64,000 nt of DNA from Planctomycetaceae bacterium (GTDB lineage Bacteria > Planctomycetota > Planctomycetia > Pirellulales > Pirellulaceae). Shown here piece after piece: positions 43,194 through 52,722 of the stretch (position 1 is the first letter of the stretch; the number at the start of each line of letters is the position of its first letter). The notes under the pieces are model-generated. The model saw nothing but the letters and a program-made list of their open reading frames with translations, ran no database searches and was not told the DNA's origin. The stretch spans positions 62,001 through 126,000 of the forward strand of contig JAEUIQ010000043.1 in assembly GCA_016794985.1 (NCBI GenBank), in the 5' to 3' direction. The translations under genes and the position numbers were made by a program.

Positions 43194-46100
43194 AGATCAC
43201 CTCGTTCAGATTCAGGATCAATAAGCAGGCCGCGACCAATCCGGCGTTTTCTGCATCGTCGGCTTGTTCGTACTCGACTCGGCCAGTGGCCGTTTCAATC
43301 TGCAAGCGATCAACGGCCAATGGAGCGCCCCATACTCGAAACGCCACCCGGCCCGCATCGGGTCGTGCCGCAGGGTCGGTCACCTCGAGCACTGTGACGT
43401 TCAAGTCATTCACCGCGACCGCGATCTTGTTTGCTTGAACGGAGATTCGCAGCGGAGTCGACAGGCCGGTTTCCAGCGGTATGGTCGTTCGTCCCAAAAC
43501 GGTGCGAACCCCACGTAAGGAGGCTATTTCAAGCGTATCGCTGGCGGGGAGTAAACGAATCTCGAGGCCGTTGAGAAAGTCGCCGTCGGGGATCCCGCCA
43601 ACCACGACCGCCGCGAATTCGGTCGAATGCCCCATCGTCAACTCTGTGGTGACGGTGCCATCGGTGAAGGACACCTCGTTCCACAGTGCGGCCGGGCCAA
43701 AATCTAGATTCTGATTGACGATGCCCTCGTAGGCTCCTTCCCAACGTCCTTTCAAGTACGACCAACCGGTTCGCGGACCACGCAGGCAGTCCTGCGGTTG
43801 AAGTTGCCCGAGAAAACCGGCGTGCAGAGCCAGCGGCACGTTGGGAGTAAACGTCGCTCGATTTCTTAGCTCGAGTGCGGCGGTCGTTTGTCGAGCCAAG
43901 AACTGGCGCAGAATTTCGGATTCGGTTTCGTTTGGTCGCCGTTGCACAGCGAGTTCAAAAGCTCGCTCGACCGCCGTCGCTTTATCCGCGGCAGAATCGA
44001 GCCAGGCGCGCTTCGCCAAACTTTCGGCTTGCTGCAACATGAAGTCGTCGTTTAGCAACATCAGGGCTTGCGGCGCAACCGTCGTATGCGGTCGTTCCGC
44101 GATCGGCTGAGTGAGATTGGTATAGTCGAACAGATCGAGCCAGGGTGAACTCATCGTGCGTTTGACAAACATGTACACGCTGCGGCGATCCTGTTGTCGC
44201 TCGTCTGAAACTCCCCAGCCTGAACCGGGGCGCGAACCACCGGCCAAGACCTCACCCGCCAACTGCGGAAAAAAACCACGACCGCCGCGTTCCGAATTCA
44301 AGCGACCACTGATGGCCAACATGGAGTCGCGAATGGCTTCCGCACTCAACCGCTGTAGGTTCGCACGCCATAGCCAAGTGTTGGCCGGATCGACTAAGGT
44401 TGGGTCGGCCACGTTCGCGTCCACCGCGAGGTTCGCGGCGTTTTCCGAGCTCAATACAAACTCATGTCGTGAGGAACGTCGGTAGGCTTGTGAGGTCATG
44501 ATCAAGCGATGCAAGGACTTCACCGACCAGCCTTGTTGTAGGAATTCCGTCGCCAACCAATCCAATAACTCGGGATGCGTGGGCGGCAGGCCCGCTTTGC
44601 CAAAGTCGGTGGTCGTCGGCACGATCCCTCGACCAAAATGGTGGTACCAAACTCGATTAACCATCACTCGTGCGGTCAGCGGATTTTCGGCACTGGCGAT
44701 CCACCGGGCCAACGCCAAACGCCGACCGCTGGACGGGAGTGGACCATCGATCGGCTGACTGACCAGTGTGCCACCGCCAAAAACAAGTGGCAGCGCCGGC
44801 TCGACCACTGGGCCTTCTTGACCAGCGTTGCCGCGAATCAAAACATGGACCGGTGGCACCGCTGCGCTCGCTTCGCGCACACCGTTGGTCCAATCCGCCG
44901 CGCCGATGGGCAAGCTCTCGTCGCGCAGCGCTGCTTCAAGAGATTCTTTTTCTGTGCCCAGCGCGGTCTCTAGCTTGGCCTGAAGCTCCGCCCGGCGAGC
45001 CAACTGTTGGTTGACGAGCTCCGCGACCTGAGCGATTTCAATGGTCGGCAAAAACGTCGAGGATGTCCGAACGGGTTTGGGGTCGGTGTAACGCTGGATG
45101 TTGCGGAAGAAAGCCAGCAAGCGATAGTAGTCTTGTTGTGGCAAGGGATCGAATTTGTGATCGTGACATCGACAACAGCCTAATGTCAGACCAAGAAATG
45201 ACGCTCCCGTGGTGACCAGGATATCATCCAAGTCATCGAATTCTGCTTGTCGTGGATCATCGGCCTCGTCATCCCACACGCCCAAGCGATAGAAGCCAGT
45301 TGCGATTCGACTGGCAGCGGACGCGTCGGGGAGTTCATCACCCGCCAATTGTTCGAGCACGAAGCGATCGTAAGGCTTGTCGGCATTAAAGGCTTCGATG
45401 ACGTAGTCGCGATACATCCAGATTCGTTCTTTCTCACCGTCTCGTTCGTAGCCATTGCTTTGCGCGAATCGCACGACATCCAACCAATGTCGCCCCCAGC
45501 GCTCGCCATACTCGGGCCGTTTCAACAAGTCGTCGATCAAGTCGAGATACACTTGCGGCACGTCGCGGTCTCGGTGGGCTTCCATCTCCGACGCCCATTG
45601 TTGCTCGAAGCGTGCGACCTCGGCGGGCGTCGGTGGCAGACCGATAAGGTCAAACATGGCGCGGCGAATCAGCTCGCGTGGTGTCGCCTGTGGATTGGGA
45701 CGGAGGTTTTTCTCAGCCAATTTTTGACCAATAAATGCATCAATGGGATGACTCGGTTGAACCGGCTGCGCGAGTTGTGGAACGGGAGGCCGAGTTAATG
45801 GTTGAAAGGCCCAATAACTGCGGTCCTCGGCCGAGATCTCTGCGCCGCGCCGTAGCGGCACCGTTGGGTTTTGGCCGCCGGGCCAAGGAGCGCCCATCTT
45901 GATCCACTGTTCCAACACTTCGACTTGTTGGCTGGTTAGCTTCTGATCGGGAGGCATTTGCAATGACTCGTACTTCACCGCCTCGATCAAGAGACTCGCG
46001 CCCGAATCGCCCGGAACAATCGCGGCGCCCGAATCGCCACCCACGAGCAAATGCTCTCGCGAAAGGAGTTGCAGGCCGCCTTTCGTTTCTTCGGCACCGT

Positions 46101-46302
46101 GGCACGATTGGCAATGTTGGATCAACAGGGGACGAACTTTGGACTCGAAATAAGCCAGCTGCTCGGTTGTCCAAGACAGTTCGCTAGGTATCGGTTCCTG
46201 CCCCCATCCGTTGGCCAACGCGAAAATTCGCAACGTCGCGAAAGTTAACAAATAACACCAAATAGGCCTGCGGTCGCAAGCAAACGACATCGGGCTCATC
46301 AC
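43183..46302 (-). CDS. PSCyt1-DUF1549-DUF1553 planctomycete cytochrome c protein
   Basis: A 1039-residue exported protein with the planctomycete order: signal sequence, a cytochrome-c-like domain with the haem site CQSCH (QHCQSCHGAEETKGGLQL), DUF1549 (HPIDAFIGQKLAEKNLRPNP...RRAMFDLIGLPPTPAEV; RWGRHWLDVVRFAQSNGYE), DUF1553 (LARWIASAENPLTARVMVNRVWYHHFGRGIV; DFGKAGLPPTHPELLDWLA; RSVYMFVKR) and a C-terminal beta-rich LamG-like domain of ~200 residues. It is first in a two-gene operon with DUF1501. A haem protein of unknown electron partner, thought to act on complex carbohydrates. Confidence 0.93.
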   Translation of the reverse strand: MMSPMSFACDRRPIWCYLLTFATLRIFALANGWGQEPIPSELSWTTEQLAYFESKVRPLLIQHCQSCHGAEETKGGLQLLSREHLLVGGDSGAAIVPGDSGASLLIEAVKYESLQMPPDQKLTSQQVEVLEQWIKMGAPWPGGQNPTVPLRRGAEISAEDRSYWAFQPLTRPPVPQLAQPVQPSHPIDAFIGQKLAEKNLRPNPQATPRELIRRAMFDLIGLPPTPAEVARFEQQWASEMEAHRDRDVPQVYLDLIDDLLKRPEYGERWGRHWLDVVRFAQSNGYERDGEKERIWMYRDYVIEAFNADKPYDRFVLEQLAGDELPDASAASRIATGFYRLGVWDDEADDPRQAEFDDLDDILVTTGASFLGLTLGCCRCHDHKFDPLPQQDYYRLLAFFRNIQRYTDPKPVRTSSTFLPTIEIAQVAELVNQQLARRAELQAKLETALGTEKESLEAALRDESLPIGAADWTNGVREASAAVPPVHVLIRGNAGQEGPVVEPALPLVFGGGTLVSQPIDGPLPSSGRRLALARWIASAENPLTARVMVNRVWYHHFGRGIVPTTTDFGKAGLPPTHPELLDWLATEFLQQGWSVKSLHRLIMTSQAYRRSSRHEFVLSSENAANLAVDANVADPTLVDPANTWLWRANLQRLSAEAIRDSMLAISGRLNSERGGRGFFPQLAGEVLAGGSRPGSGWGVSDERQQDRRSVYMFVKRTMSSPWLDLFDYTNLTQPIAERPHTTVAPQALMLLNDDFMLQQAESLAKRAWLDSAADKATAVERAFELAVQRRPNETESEILRQFLARQTTAALELRNRATFTPNVPLALHAGFLGQLQPQDCLRGPRTGWSYLKGRWEGAYEGIVNQNLDFGPAALWNEVSFTDGTVTTELTMGHSTEFAAVVVGGIPDGDFLNGLEIRLLPASDTLEIASLRGVRTVLGRTTIPLETGLSTPLRISVQANKIAVAVNDLNVTVLEVTDPAARPDAGRVAFRVWGAPLAVDRLQIETATGRVEYEQADDAENAGLVAACLLILNLNEVIYVD

Positions 46303-46407
46303 ATGACTCCGAATTCAAGGCGGGCAGCTGGGCATCCTGGCAGCGCTGGGAGCCGCTCATTGTAATCGATTCACGCGCGAGAATTCTGCCCAAATATTGG
46401 GTTGTTG

Positions 46408-46425
46408 GATCGATCGCGAACGATC
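46408..46425. promoter_or_regulatory. 18-bp near-palindrome, copy 1 of 3
   Basis: GATCGATCGCGAACGATC lies 51 bases before the GntR-family ATG and within the divergent control region shared with the PSCyt1 gene. It matches copies at 50866-50883 and 52634-52651 at 16 and 15 of 18 positions respectively. It may be the operator of the adjacent regulator; words like GATCGATC are frequent in this DNA, so the link is tentative. Confidence 0.35.
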
Positions 46426-46476
46426 ATAATTGGCGTTGGTGAAGGGAAGAGTGGCAAGTTGTAGAGAGGTTGAGGG

Positions 46477-47151
46477 ATGGCGGAGACACTATCAGAGCGG
46501 GCTTACAAGAATATCCGACGGGAACTGATCTCGGGAGGCCTTAAGCCGGGCGAGCAATTGGTTTCCCGCAATCTGGCCGAACGATATGGGGTGAGCTTGG
46601 CTCCGGTCCGGGAAGCGATTGGACGGTTGGCTGCTGAAGGTTTGATCGACCATGTGCCGGGTTCGGGTTCATTTGTTCGCACCATTAGCAAGCAGGACTT
46701 GTACGAATTATTTGTGCTGCGCGAGGCCTTGGAGACATGCGCGGCGGGGGAAGCGGCCATGAATGCTCATCCCGCCGAAATCGAAGAACTGGAGTACCTC
46801 TGTCATAAGTTCGACCGTTTGGCCGCCAAGGTGACCGACTCCCCCAATCAAGACTTGATGGACGAATGGGTAGATGCCGAAGAGCGGTTCCACGGGCTGC
46901 TGTTTGAAGCCACCAAGAATTCGTTGCTGCAGCGAGTGGCCAACATGTATCGGTCGCAGATTCAAGTTTTCGAAGTTCAGCGAACACGACCGTTGATCTT
47001 GACGCCAGAGATCGCGGAATCGACCGTCATCGGTCATCGAGAAATCGCGGAGGCAGTACGTCAGCGAGATGCGGAGTCCGCGCGAAGTCGCATGTCGCAC
47101 CACATTCGCCAAGGGCGACAGACGATCATGTCGTTCTTCGCGAATCAATAA
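46477..47151 (+). CDS. GntR/FadR-family regulator (FCD domain), NanR-like candidate
   Basis: A 224-residue regulator. Winged helix at the N-terminus (LSERAYKNIRRELISGGLKPGEQLVSRNLAERYGVSLAPVREAIGRLAAEGL) and an all-alpha FCD domain (YELFVLREALETCAAGEAA; WVDAEERFHGLLFEATKN; HREIAEAVRQRDAESARSRMSHHI) whose His/Asp residues usually bind metal plus an organic acid. E. coli NanR, the sialic-acid repressor, belongs to this subfamily. The next gene is a sialidase 29 bases downstream, so a role in sialic-acid control is plausible. It is divergent from the PSCyt1 operon. Confidence 0.9.
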   Translation: MAETLSERAYKNIRRELISGGLKPGEQLVSRNLAERYGVSLAPVREAIGRLAAEGLIDHVPGSGSFVRTISKQDLYELFVLREALETCAAGEAAMNAHPAEIEELEYLCHKFDRLAAKVTDSPNQDLMDEWVDAEERFHGLLFEATKNSLLQRVANMYRSQIQVFEVQRTRPLILTPEIAESTVIGHREIAEAVRQRDAESARSRMSHHIRQGRQTIMSFFANQ

Positions 47152-47180
47152 GCGCCGCCCGCAGATTTTCAGACTCGAGG

Positions 47181-49877
47181 ATGATTCTAATGTGTTCTGT
47201 GTTTTTGAAAATGGTTCGTAACGTGGTCCTCGGTTGCATGTTGCTGATGGGATGCCCCGCGTTGCTGACGGCGCAAATTCCCGCAGGGATGCCCACCGAG
47301 GGTTTGCACAGTTGGTACGCTGGGGATGGTTTAGAACTAGCCGACAATCGCGTGTTGGCCTGGAAGAGTTCGGCCACAGGAACGAATGTGGCCAAGAGCC
47401 GTTTGAACCGAGTGGTTGGTCAACCAATGGCGTGGATTGTTGAAGGTGAAGGCGGCCCCCGTCGCGTGCTGCGTCTTAATGGAAATTCAGGATTGTGGTC
47501 GGCTGTAAGCGATTGGGGGACTGCCGATCGCGACCGCACCATTTTCTTGGCGGTACGCACGTCGGCGAAAACTTCAGGCTACGTATTTGATGGTTCGACC
47601 GGAGCCGGCATGTGTCGACTGTACGCAAACGGAGGACACTGGCACGTCGGCAATCAATCGCCACCAATTGGCAACGCCGGGAAGCCGAGCCCACAAACTC
47701 ATGCGCTGGTTGACAACCAATGGGACGTGCACGCGATTTCCATTCGTCGGTTGGCGACTGGCTTGGAAATCACACATTTGACAACCGCAGGGATCAAAAA
47801 GGTCACGACCGACCACTTGGCTCCCCAAGGGGGTTTGATTTTGGGTTGCAATGTCGAGACGCGTCAAGGCTTGAAAGGAGATTTGGGCGAGTTTGGATTC
47901 TTTACGCGAGCCTTTGACGAACAGGAATTGCAGCGTGGCTTTGAAGTGCTGCAGCGGCGTTGGGCTGGAGTCAAAGATGCAGCCGAACAGATGGCGGGCG
48001 CTGTCCCGGACACGTCGCACGAAGATCCACGAATCAAACGTGTGGTCGTTCGCCGCGAGGGCGACGATGGATCAAAGAGCTACCGAATACCGGGAATGAC
48101 GGTCACGCCCAAAGGCACGATCGTGACTTGTTTTGATATTCGTTGGAACGGATCGGGAGACTTGCCTGGCAATATCGATGTTGGTGTGATGCGAAGTACC
48201 GACAATGGCGACACTTGGGGGCCCATGATTGTCGCGATGGACTATGATCAACACATCCCTAGCTCCCGCGGCAACGGTGTGGGTGATCCGGCGATCTTGG
48301 TGGATCGGAAGACGGGACACCTGTTCATCGCGGCTTTGTGGTCGTTTGGCAACAATGCTTGGAACGGCTCGAAGCCGGGACTCGATCCAACCGAAACGGG
48401 ACAATTGGTCATTGCCCGAAGTACCGATGACGGACTCACCTGGGAGGCTCCACGATCGATTACGACCCAAATCAAACAAAAGGAATGGCGACTGTTGTTC
48501 AACGGTCCTGGGGCGGGAATTCAACTGGCCGACGACACTTTGGTCTTCCCCGCTCAATTCAAAAACGCACAAGCCAAACCATCCAGCTGCTTTATTTACA
48601 GCAAAGATCAAGGTCAGAATTGGCACATTAGCCCAGCGGCAATTCCCGGCACGCCGTTGACCAGCGAATCGCAGGTCGTACAGTTGGGTGATGGTTCGCT
48701 GTTGATGACGATGCGAAATGAAACTCGGGACCCGCAACGCGTTTGGTCGCGGTGGCAATGGGCAGGTGACTTGGCGAAAGGCGCTTGGGTTGACACTCGG
48801 TTGGATGTCACGGATCCCGTGTGCATGGCAGGACTGACGCGACATCCCAGCGGTGTGGTTTTGTTGTCGAACAACAACTCGAACCGTCGCGAACGAATGA
48901 CGATTCGCTACAGCAAGGATGAAGGAAAAACTTGGAGCGCCGGAAAATTGTTGGACCCGCGGCCTTCGGCTTATTCGTGTTTGGCGACATTGGCCAATGG
49001 CGAGGTTGGTGTGTTCTACGAATGCGGTGACCGCGGCAGTGTGGAAACGTTGACCTTCGCTCGTTTTCCGCTCGAGTGGGTTACGGAAGAAAAGCCCAAG
49101 TCCAAAGTGTCTAGCGAACGTCCAGCTCCAACTTATGTTTCGACACCTGGCCCAGTCGAACCAGCCGTGAACCCCGACAACCGATTGCCGGCACCTGCGG
49201 CCAATCCATCCCGACCCGAGTTTGGAACGAAGGACTTGGAGGCCATCAAAAAGCTTGTAGACGACCAAGCCCAAGCCGTGACTTGGGTATTTACCGGGGA
49301 TAGCATCACCCATGGCGCTCTGCATACCAAAGGGGCTCGAAGTTACCCCGAACATTTTGCCGAGCGAGTTCGCTGGGAAATGCGGCGGATGCGCGATGTC
49401 GTCATCAATACTGGGATTTCTGGGGATACTGCCCAAGGTGTCCTGTCCGACTTTCCTCACCGAGTAGGCCGATTCCAGCCCCATGTGGTTTCGGTGATGA
49501 TCGGCATGAACGACTGTGCTAATATGAGTCTAAGTGTCGAACAATTCCAAGGACACTTGGAACAATTGGTGGCAAAGATCAGAGAGGTGAACGCCATTCC
49601 GGTCTTGGCCACGACCAACACGATTCGCCGCGACAATCGCCGTGGGCGTTTGGCCGAATTCAACGAGGCGGTTCGACGAGTGTGCGGGTCCCATGACGTT
49701 ATACTCGTGGACAACTGGGAGATCTGGCAGGGACAGTCCAAGTTGACCGATGCTTGGCTAAACGACGCGATTCACCCGAACGGCCTTGGCCATGCGGTGA
49801 TGGCTAACCGATGGTTTACTGTGCTAGGGATATACGATGCCAAGAGCCCCACGTGTCAATTGAGCGAGGGGAAGTAG
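47181..49877 (+). CDS. Sialidase fused to an SGNH esterase, with N-terminal lectin-like domain
   Basis: An 898-residue exported three-part enzyme. Signal peptide (MVRNVVLGCMLLMGCPALLTAQ), then a concanavalin/LamG-like domain (about 40-260: GLHSWYAGDGLEL, LAVRTSAKTSGYVF, GDLGEFGFFTRAFDEQEL), then a GH33-type sialidase (about 285-630) with YRIPGM and four Asp boxes: STDNGDTW, STDDGLTW, SKDQGQNW, SKDEGKTW. After a Pro-rich linker a SGNH hydrolase follows (about 690-890): TGDSITHG, TGISGDTAQG, IGMNDC, DAIHPN. This suits removal of O-acetyl groups and release of sialic acid from glycans by one protein. It lies 29 bases behind the GntR gene. Specificity for sialic acid is inferred from the family. 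Confidence 0.9.
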   Translation: MILMCSVFLKMVRNVVLGCMLLMGCPALLTAQIPAGMPTEGLHSWYAGDGLELADNRVLAWKSSATGTNVAKSRLNRVVGQPMAWIVEGEGGPRRVLRLNGNSGLWSAVSDWGTADRDRTIFLAVRTSAKTSGYVFDGSTGAGMCRLYANGGHWHVGNQSPPIGNAGKPSPQTHALVDNQWDVHAISIRRLATGLEITHLTTAGIKKVTTDHLAPQGGLILGCNVETRQGLKGDLGEFGFFTRAFDEQELQRGFEVLQRRWAGVKDAAEQMAGAVPDTSHEDPRIKRVVVRREGDDGSKSYRIPGMTVTPKGTIVTCFDIRWNGSGDLPGNIDVGVMRSTDNGDTWGPMIVAMDYDQHIPSSRGNGVGDPAILVDRKTGHLFIAALWSFGNNAWNGSKPGLDPTETGQLVIARSTDDGLTWEAPRSITTQIKQKEWRLLFNGPGAGIQLADDTLVFPAQFKNAQAKPSSCFIYSKDQGQNWHISPAAIPGTPLTSESQVVQLGDGSLLMTMRNETRDPQRVWSRWQWAGDLAKGAWVDTRLDVTDPVCMAGLTRHPSGVVLLSNNNSNRRERMTIRYSKDEGKTWSAGKLLDPRPSAYSCLATLANGEVGVFYECGDRGSVETLTFARFPLEWVTEEKPKSKVSSERPAPTYVSTPGPVEPAVNPDNRLPAPAANPSRPEFGTKDLEAIKKLVDDQAQAVTWVFTGDSITHGALHTKGARSYPEHFAERVRWEMRRMRDVVINTGISGDTAQGVLSDFPHRVGRFQPHVVSVMIGMNDCANMSLSVEQFQGHLEQLVAKIREVNAIPVLATTNTIRRDNRRGRLAEFNEAVRRVCGSHDVILVDNWEIWQGQSKLTDAWLNDAIHPNGLGHAVMANRWFTVLGIYDAKSPTCQLSEGK

Positions 49878-49951
49878 TCCGGGATCGAGCTTGCCGCTTC
49901 GGGTATTCGTTGGTTCAGGCCGGCGAATCAAAACCTTTTCCAGAGAACGTT

Positions 49952-50656
49952 ATGAAATTGAAATACTTGGTTGCGATCCTAATGGCCTTGGTGGTCAACG
50001 TTGTGACAAACAGCGGGCTTGGCGCTCAAGAAACGGATCCGGCGAAAAAGACGGAAGCCGAGCAGCAGCAAGAATCGGCCCAGACGGAAAAAGTCGAAGA
50101 ACTGCCGGATTACAAGGGTAGTTTTCACGGTTTGGATCAGCCGAACCCCACGGAGAATGCGGGGAATGAGGACACGGATGTCGTAGCCGAAATCGAAGCC
50201 AAGATCAAAGAACTCGATAAAAAAGAGAAGCTGGATGCCGAAGAACGAGCCGAACTCGTTCGCTTGAAGAACGAACTCAAGGCCGCCAAATTGGTGAGGC
50301 AACAATTCAAACGCGCCAAACCGGCTAAGGTCGAACGTTCGCCGAATGACACCTATGTGATCGCCAAGTTAGAAGTTCTGCCGAACGAAAACGTTTTGGA
50401 TATACGTTTCGAATCGCTGCAAGGCGAGGCGGACTCGATTCGCAATGTGGTGGATTACGTTCGCCAAACTCCGCGCCATGGCTATCGCGATTATCGGATT
50501 GTCAGCCGTCATGCCAAAGAAACCGAAGCCGAGTCCGCTTTATATGAAGTCCGCGAAGACTACGACAAAGCCAAAGCCCAACAAGAACAATACTTGCAGT
50601 ACATTGCCCAAAGACAGGCTGAATTAGCAAGAATCGCTGCTGCCCGGCGCTGCTGA
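49952..50656 (+). CDS. Secreted coiled-coil hypothetical protein
   Basis: A 234-residue exported protein of unknown role. Start at 49952 gives a signal peptide (MKLKYLVAILMALVVNVVTN...LGAQ). The mature N-terminus is Glu/Gln-rich, a coiled coil follows (about 72-115: DVVAEIEAKIKELDKKEKLD, ELVRLKNELKAAKLV), then a compact region (DTYVIAKLEVLPNENVLDIR) and a long C-terminal helix (YDKAKAQQEQYLQYIAQRQAELARI). It follows the sialidase by 74 bases in the same direction. No family recognised. Confidence 0.75.
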   Translation: MKLKYLVAILMALVVNVVTNSGLGAQETDPAKKTEAEQQQESAQTEKVEELPDYKGSFHGLDQPNPTENAGNEDTDVVAEIEAKIKELDKKEKLDAEERAELVRLKNELKAAKLVRQQFKRAKPAKVERSPNDTYVIAKLEVLPNENVLDIRFESLQGEADSIRNVVDYVRQTPRHGYRDYRIVSRHAKETEAESALYEVREDYDKAKAQQEQYLQYIAQRQAELARIAAARRC

Positions 50657-50865
50657 CGGTAAATCATGTGGCTGCAGTTGCAGTCAATGGCAAGCGGAGA
50701 CGGGGACAGCGATGTGGCGATGGTGAGTGCGGGCACTTCTCGGGTGGTCCTTTTCCAGTCCCAAGTTCGGGGGCGAAGGTTTTAAAGGTTGTTGTTGACC
50801 ACGGTTGGTGACGGCCCTTCGTGAAACGGGTTGACGGCAAGTCGCACGGTTCCTACTATTTGTGA

Positions 50866-50883
50866 GATCGATTGCGATCGATC
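50866..50883. promoter_or_regulatory. 18-bp near-palindrome, copy 2 of 3
   Basis: GATCGATTGCGATCGATC, self-complementary at 16 of 18 positions, ends 29 bases before the ATG at 50913. It differs by a single base from the copy at 52634. Confidence 0.4.
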
Positions 50884-50912
50884 AATGATTTCTTTTCGCT
50901 GAGGCTAAGAAG

Positions 50913-52580
50913 ATGGCAGTTGGGAAACCCAAGGGAAATGCTTCAGCAGCCAAGCCGCCCTTGAAGCCGGTGAAGCCGCAAGCACCGGTTGTTGGCGCAA
51001 CGAATGCCGCCGCCGGAGCGGGCCGTGGGCAAGCCGCGGCCAGAGCCAACACGGCGACCACGTCGGCAACGGCAACCACGGCAACCAACGAAGAGCCGCA
51101 CGAAGACGATTCGCAGCCATTGCTGGATCGCTTTACCTTGCTGATGGCGTTGCCTAGTTTCTTGATCAGTCTGATCGTACACGTCGTGATGTTGATCGTG
51201 GCGGCCTTGATCTTTTTTACGGGGCCCAGCATCGTTCAAGTGGGCTTAACGGCTTCGAATTCGGACAGTGTGGCGGCGGATGAATTGGATCTTTCTGAAC
51301 TGGAGTTATCCGACACCGAACTTGAGCAAGCGGAGTTGACCGAATCGATCGAGACCATGCTCGAGACTCCCACCGAGGTAGCTTTAGAAACACCGGAGAT
51401 GATGGATACGATGCCCATGGTGGTGCCGGACGTGGTGGGTGCTTTGTCGGAGGTTGTACCGGCAGCGGGCTCTACCGGCGATGCGTTCTCGCACCGCAGT
51501 TCCGCCGACGCTCGGCAACAGATGCTCAAAAACAATGGGGGAACCGCGGCAAGTGAAGAGGCCGTTGAACTGGGGTTGAAGTGGATCGCTGCGCACCAAT
51601 TGCCAGACGGCAGTTGGGATTTGAATCACCAAGTTGGTCCCGGCCGCCATCGTCAATCACCCAATCCGGGCAAGGCGGATGGTCGATTCGGTGCGACGGG
51701 ATTGGCGTTGTTGCCCTTCCTCGGCAAGGGCTACACGCATACGGAAGGACCCTATCAGAAGACGGTCCGGGATGGATTGGCGTACTTGATTCGCAACATT
51801 CAACCGCAAGGAGCCAATGGTGGATCGTACATGGATGGTGCCGGGAGCCTTTACTCGCACGCGATTTGCACGATCGTCTTGTGCGAGGCGTTTGGAATGA
51901 CCTTGGATTCCAAGTTGCATCCGCCAGCCAACGCGGCTCTGCATTTTATCGTGCATGCCCAAGATCCGATCGGTGGCGGGTGGCGTTATCGTCCGCAACA
52001 ACCGGGGGACACGTCGGTGGTCGGTTGGCAATTGATGGCGCTGAAGAGTGGCAACATGATGGGGATTGCGGCGCCGCCGGTCGTCTTCGAACGAACGAAG
52101 AAGTTTCTTAATTCGGTCCAGGCGGACGGTGGAGCCCAGTATCGATATCTGGATGGTCGCCCGGCGCAGAAGGGACCGACGGCCGTGGGCGTGCTGAGTC
52201 GGATGTACATGGACTGGAAGAAAGATCATCCGACTTTGGAAAAAGCCGTGGCTCACTTGGGCGGGATGGGGCCGGATACTCGAGTGAACCAAGAAACCGA
52301 AGCGGACATGTACTACAACTATTACGCCACCCAAGTGATGAGACATTATGGTGGTCAACCCTGGGAAAAGTGGAACGGCGAGATGCGCGACTTCTTGATC
52401 GAGAATCAAGCCAAAGAGGGTTATGAAGCAGGATCGTGGTATTTTTCACATGGCCATGCTTCGGAAGCCGGTGGTCGTCTGTACTCCACGTCGATGGCAG
52501 TAATGACCTTGGAGGTTTATTACAGGCATCTGCCGCTTTACAAAATGGATGCCTTGGAAGACGAATTTCCGCTGGATTAG
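50913..52580 (+). CDS. Membrane-anchored prenyltransferase/squalene cyclase-repeat protein
   Basis: A 555-residue planctomycete-type protein. It starts with an Ala/Pro/Lys/Thr-rich cytoplasmic segment (1-65), one membrane helix (LMALPSFLISLIVHVVMLIVAALIFF, about 77-102), an acidic linker (DELDLSELELSDTELEQAEL) and a C-terminal alpha/alpha-barrel region (about 205-555) with prenyltransferase/squalene-oxidase repeats of the QLPDGSWDL, RFGATGLALLPFLGKG, GGWRYRPQQPGDTSVVGWQLMALKSG type. No DxDD cyclase motif is visible, so it is probably a binding or scaffold protein rather than a terpene cyclase. Families like it are numerous in planctomycetes. The copy-2 palindrome lies just upstream. Confidence 0.87.
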   Translation: MAVGKPKGNASAAKPPLKPVKPQAPVVGATNAAAGAGRGQAAARANTATTSATATTATNEEPHEDDSQPLLDRFTLLMALPSFLISLIVHVVMLIVAALIFFTGPSIVQVGLTASNSDSVAADELDLSELELSDTELEQAELTESIETMLETPTEVALETPEMMDTMPMVVPDVVGALSEVVPAAGSTGDAFSHRSSADARQQMLKNNGGTAASEEAVELGLKWIAAHQLPDGSWDLNHQVGPGRHRQSPNPGKADGRFGATGLALLPFLGKGYTHTEGPYQKTVRDGLAYLIRNIQPQGANGGSYMDGAGSLYSHAICTIVLCEAFGMTLDSKLHPPANAALHFIVHAQDPIGGGWRYRPQQPGDTSVVGWQLMALKSGNMMGIAAPPVVFERTKKFLNSVQADGGAQYRYLDGRPAQKGPTAVGVLSRMYMDWKKDHPTLEKAVAHLGGMGPDTRVNQETEADMYYNYYATQVMRHYGGQPWEKWNGEMRDFLIENQAKEGYEAGSWYFSHGHASEAGGRLYSTSMAVMTLEVYYRHLPLYKMDALEDEFPLD

Positions 52581-52633
52581 CTTCCCAGCATGCTTGCCGT
52601 TTTCGCCAAGAATTTGATTGCAATTGCCCTCTA

Positions 52634-52651
52634 GATCGATTACGATCGATC
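52634..52651. promoter_or_regulatory. 18-bp near-palindrome, copy 3 of 3
   Basis: GATCGATTACGATCGATC lies 71 bases before the ATG of the DUF1559 protein and 54 bases after the preceding stop. It is one base different from the copy at 50866. Confidence 0.4.
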
Positions 52652-52722
52652 GCAGCGGTGAGCCCCGGCCGGAAACACCACGAATTTCCGGACTGGTTAT
52701 TTTCATATTGGAGTTGAAGTTC

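Noticed and set aside
48072..49484. 470-codon ORF antisense to the sialidase gene
   Set aside because: The plus frame has Asp boxes and SGNH motifs; the antisense frame shows no family and reflects GC-skewed codon use.
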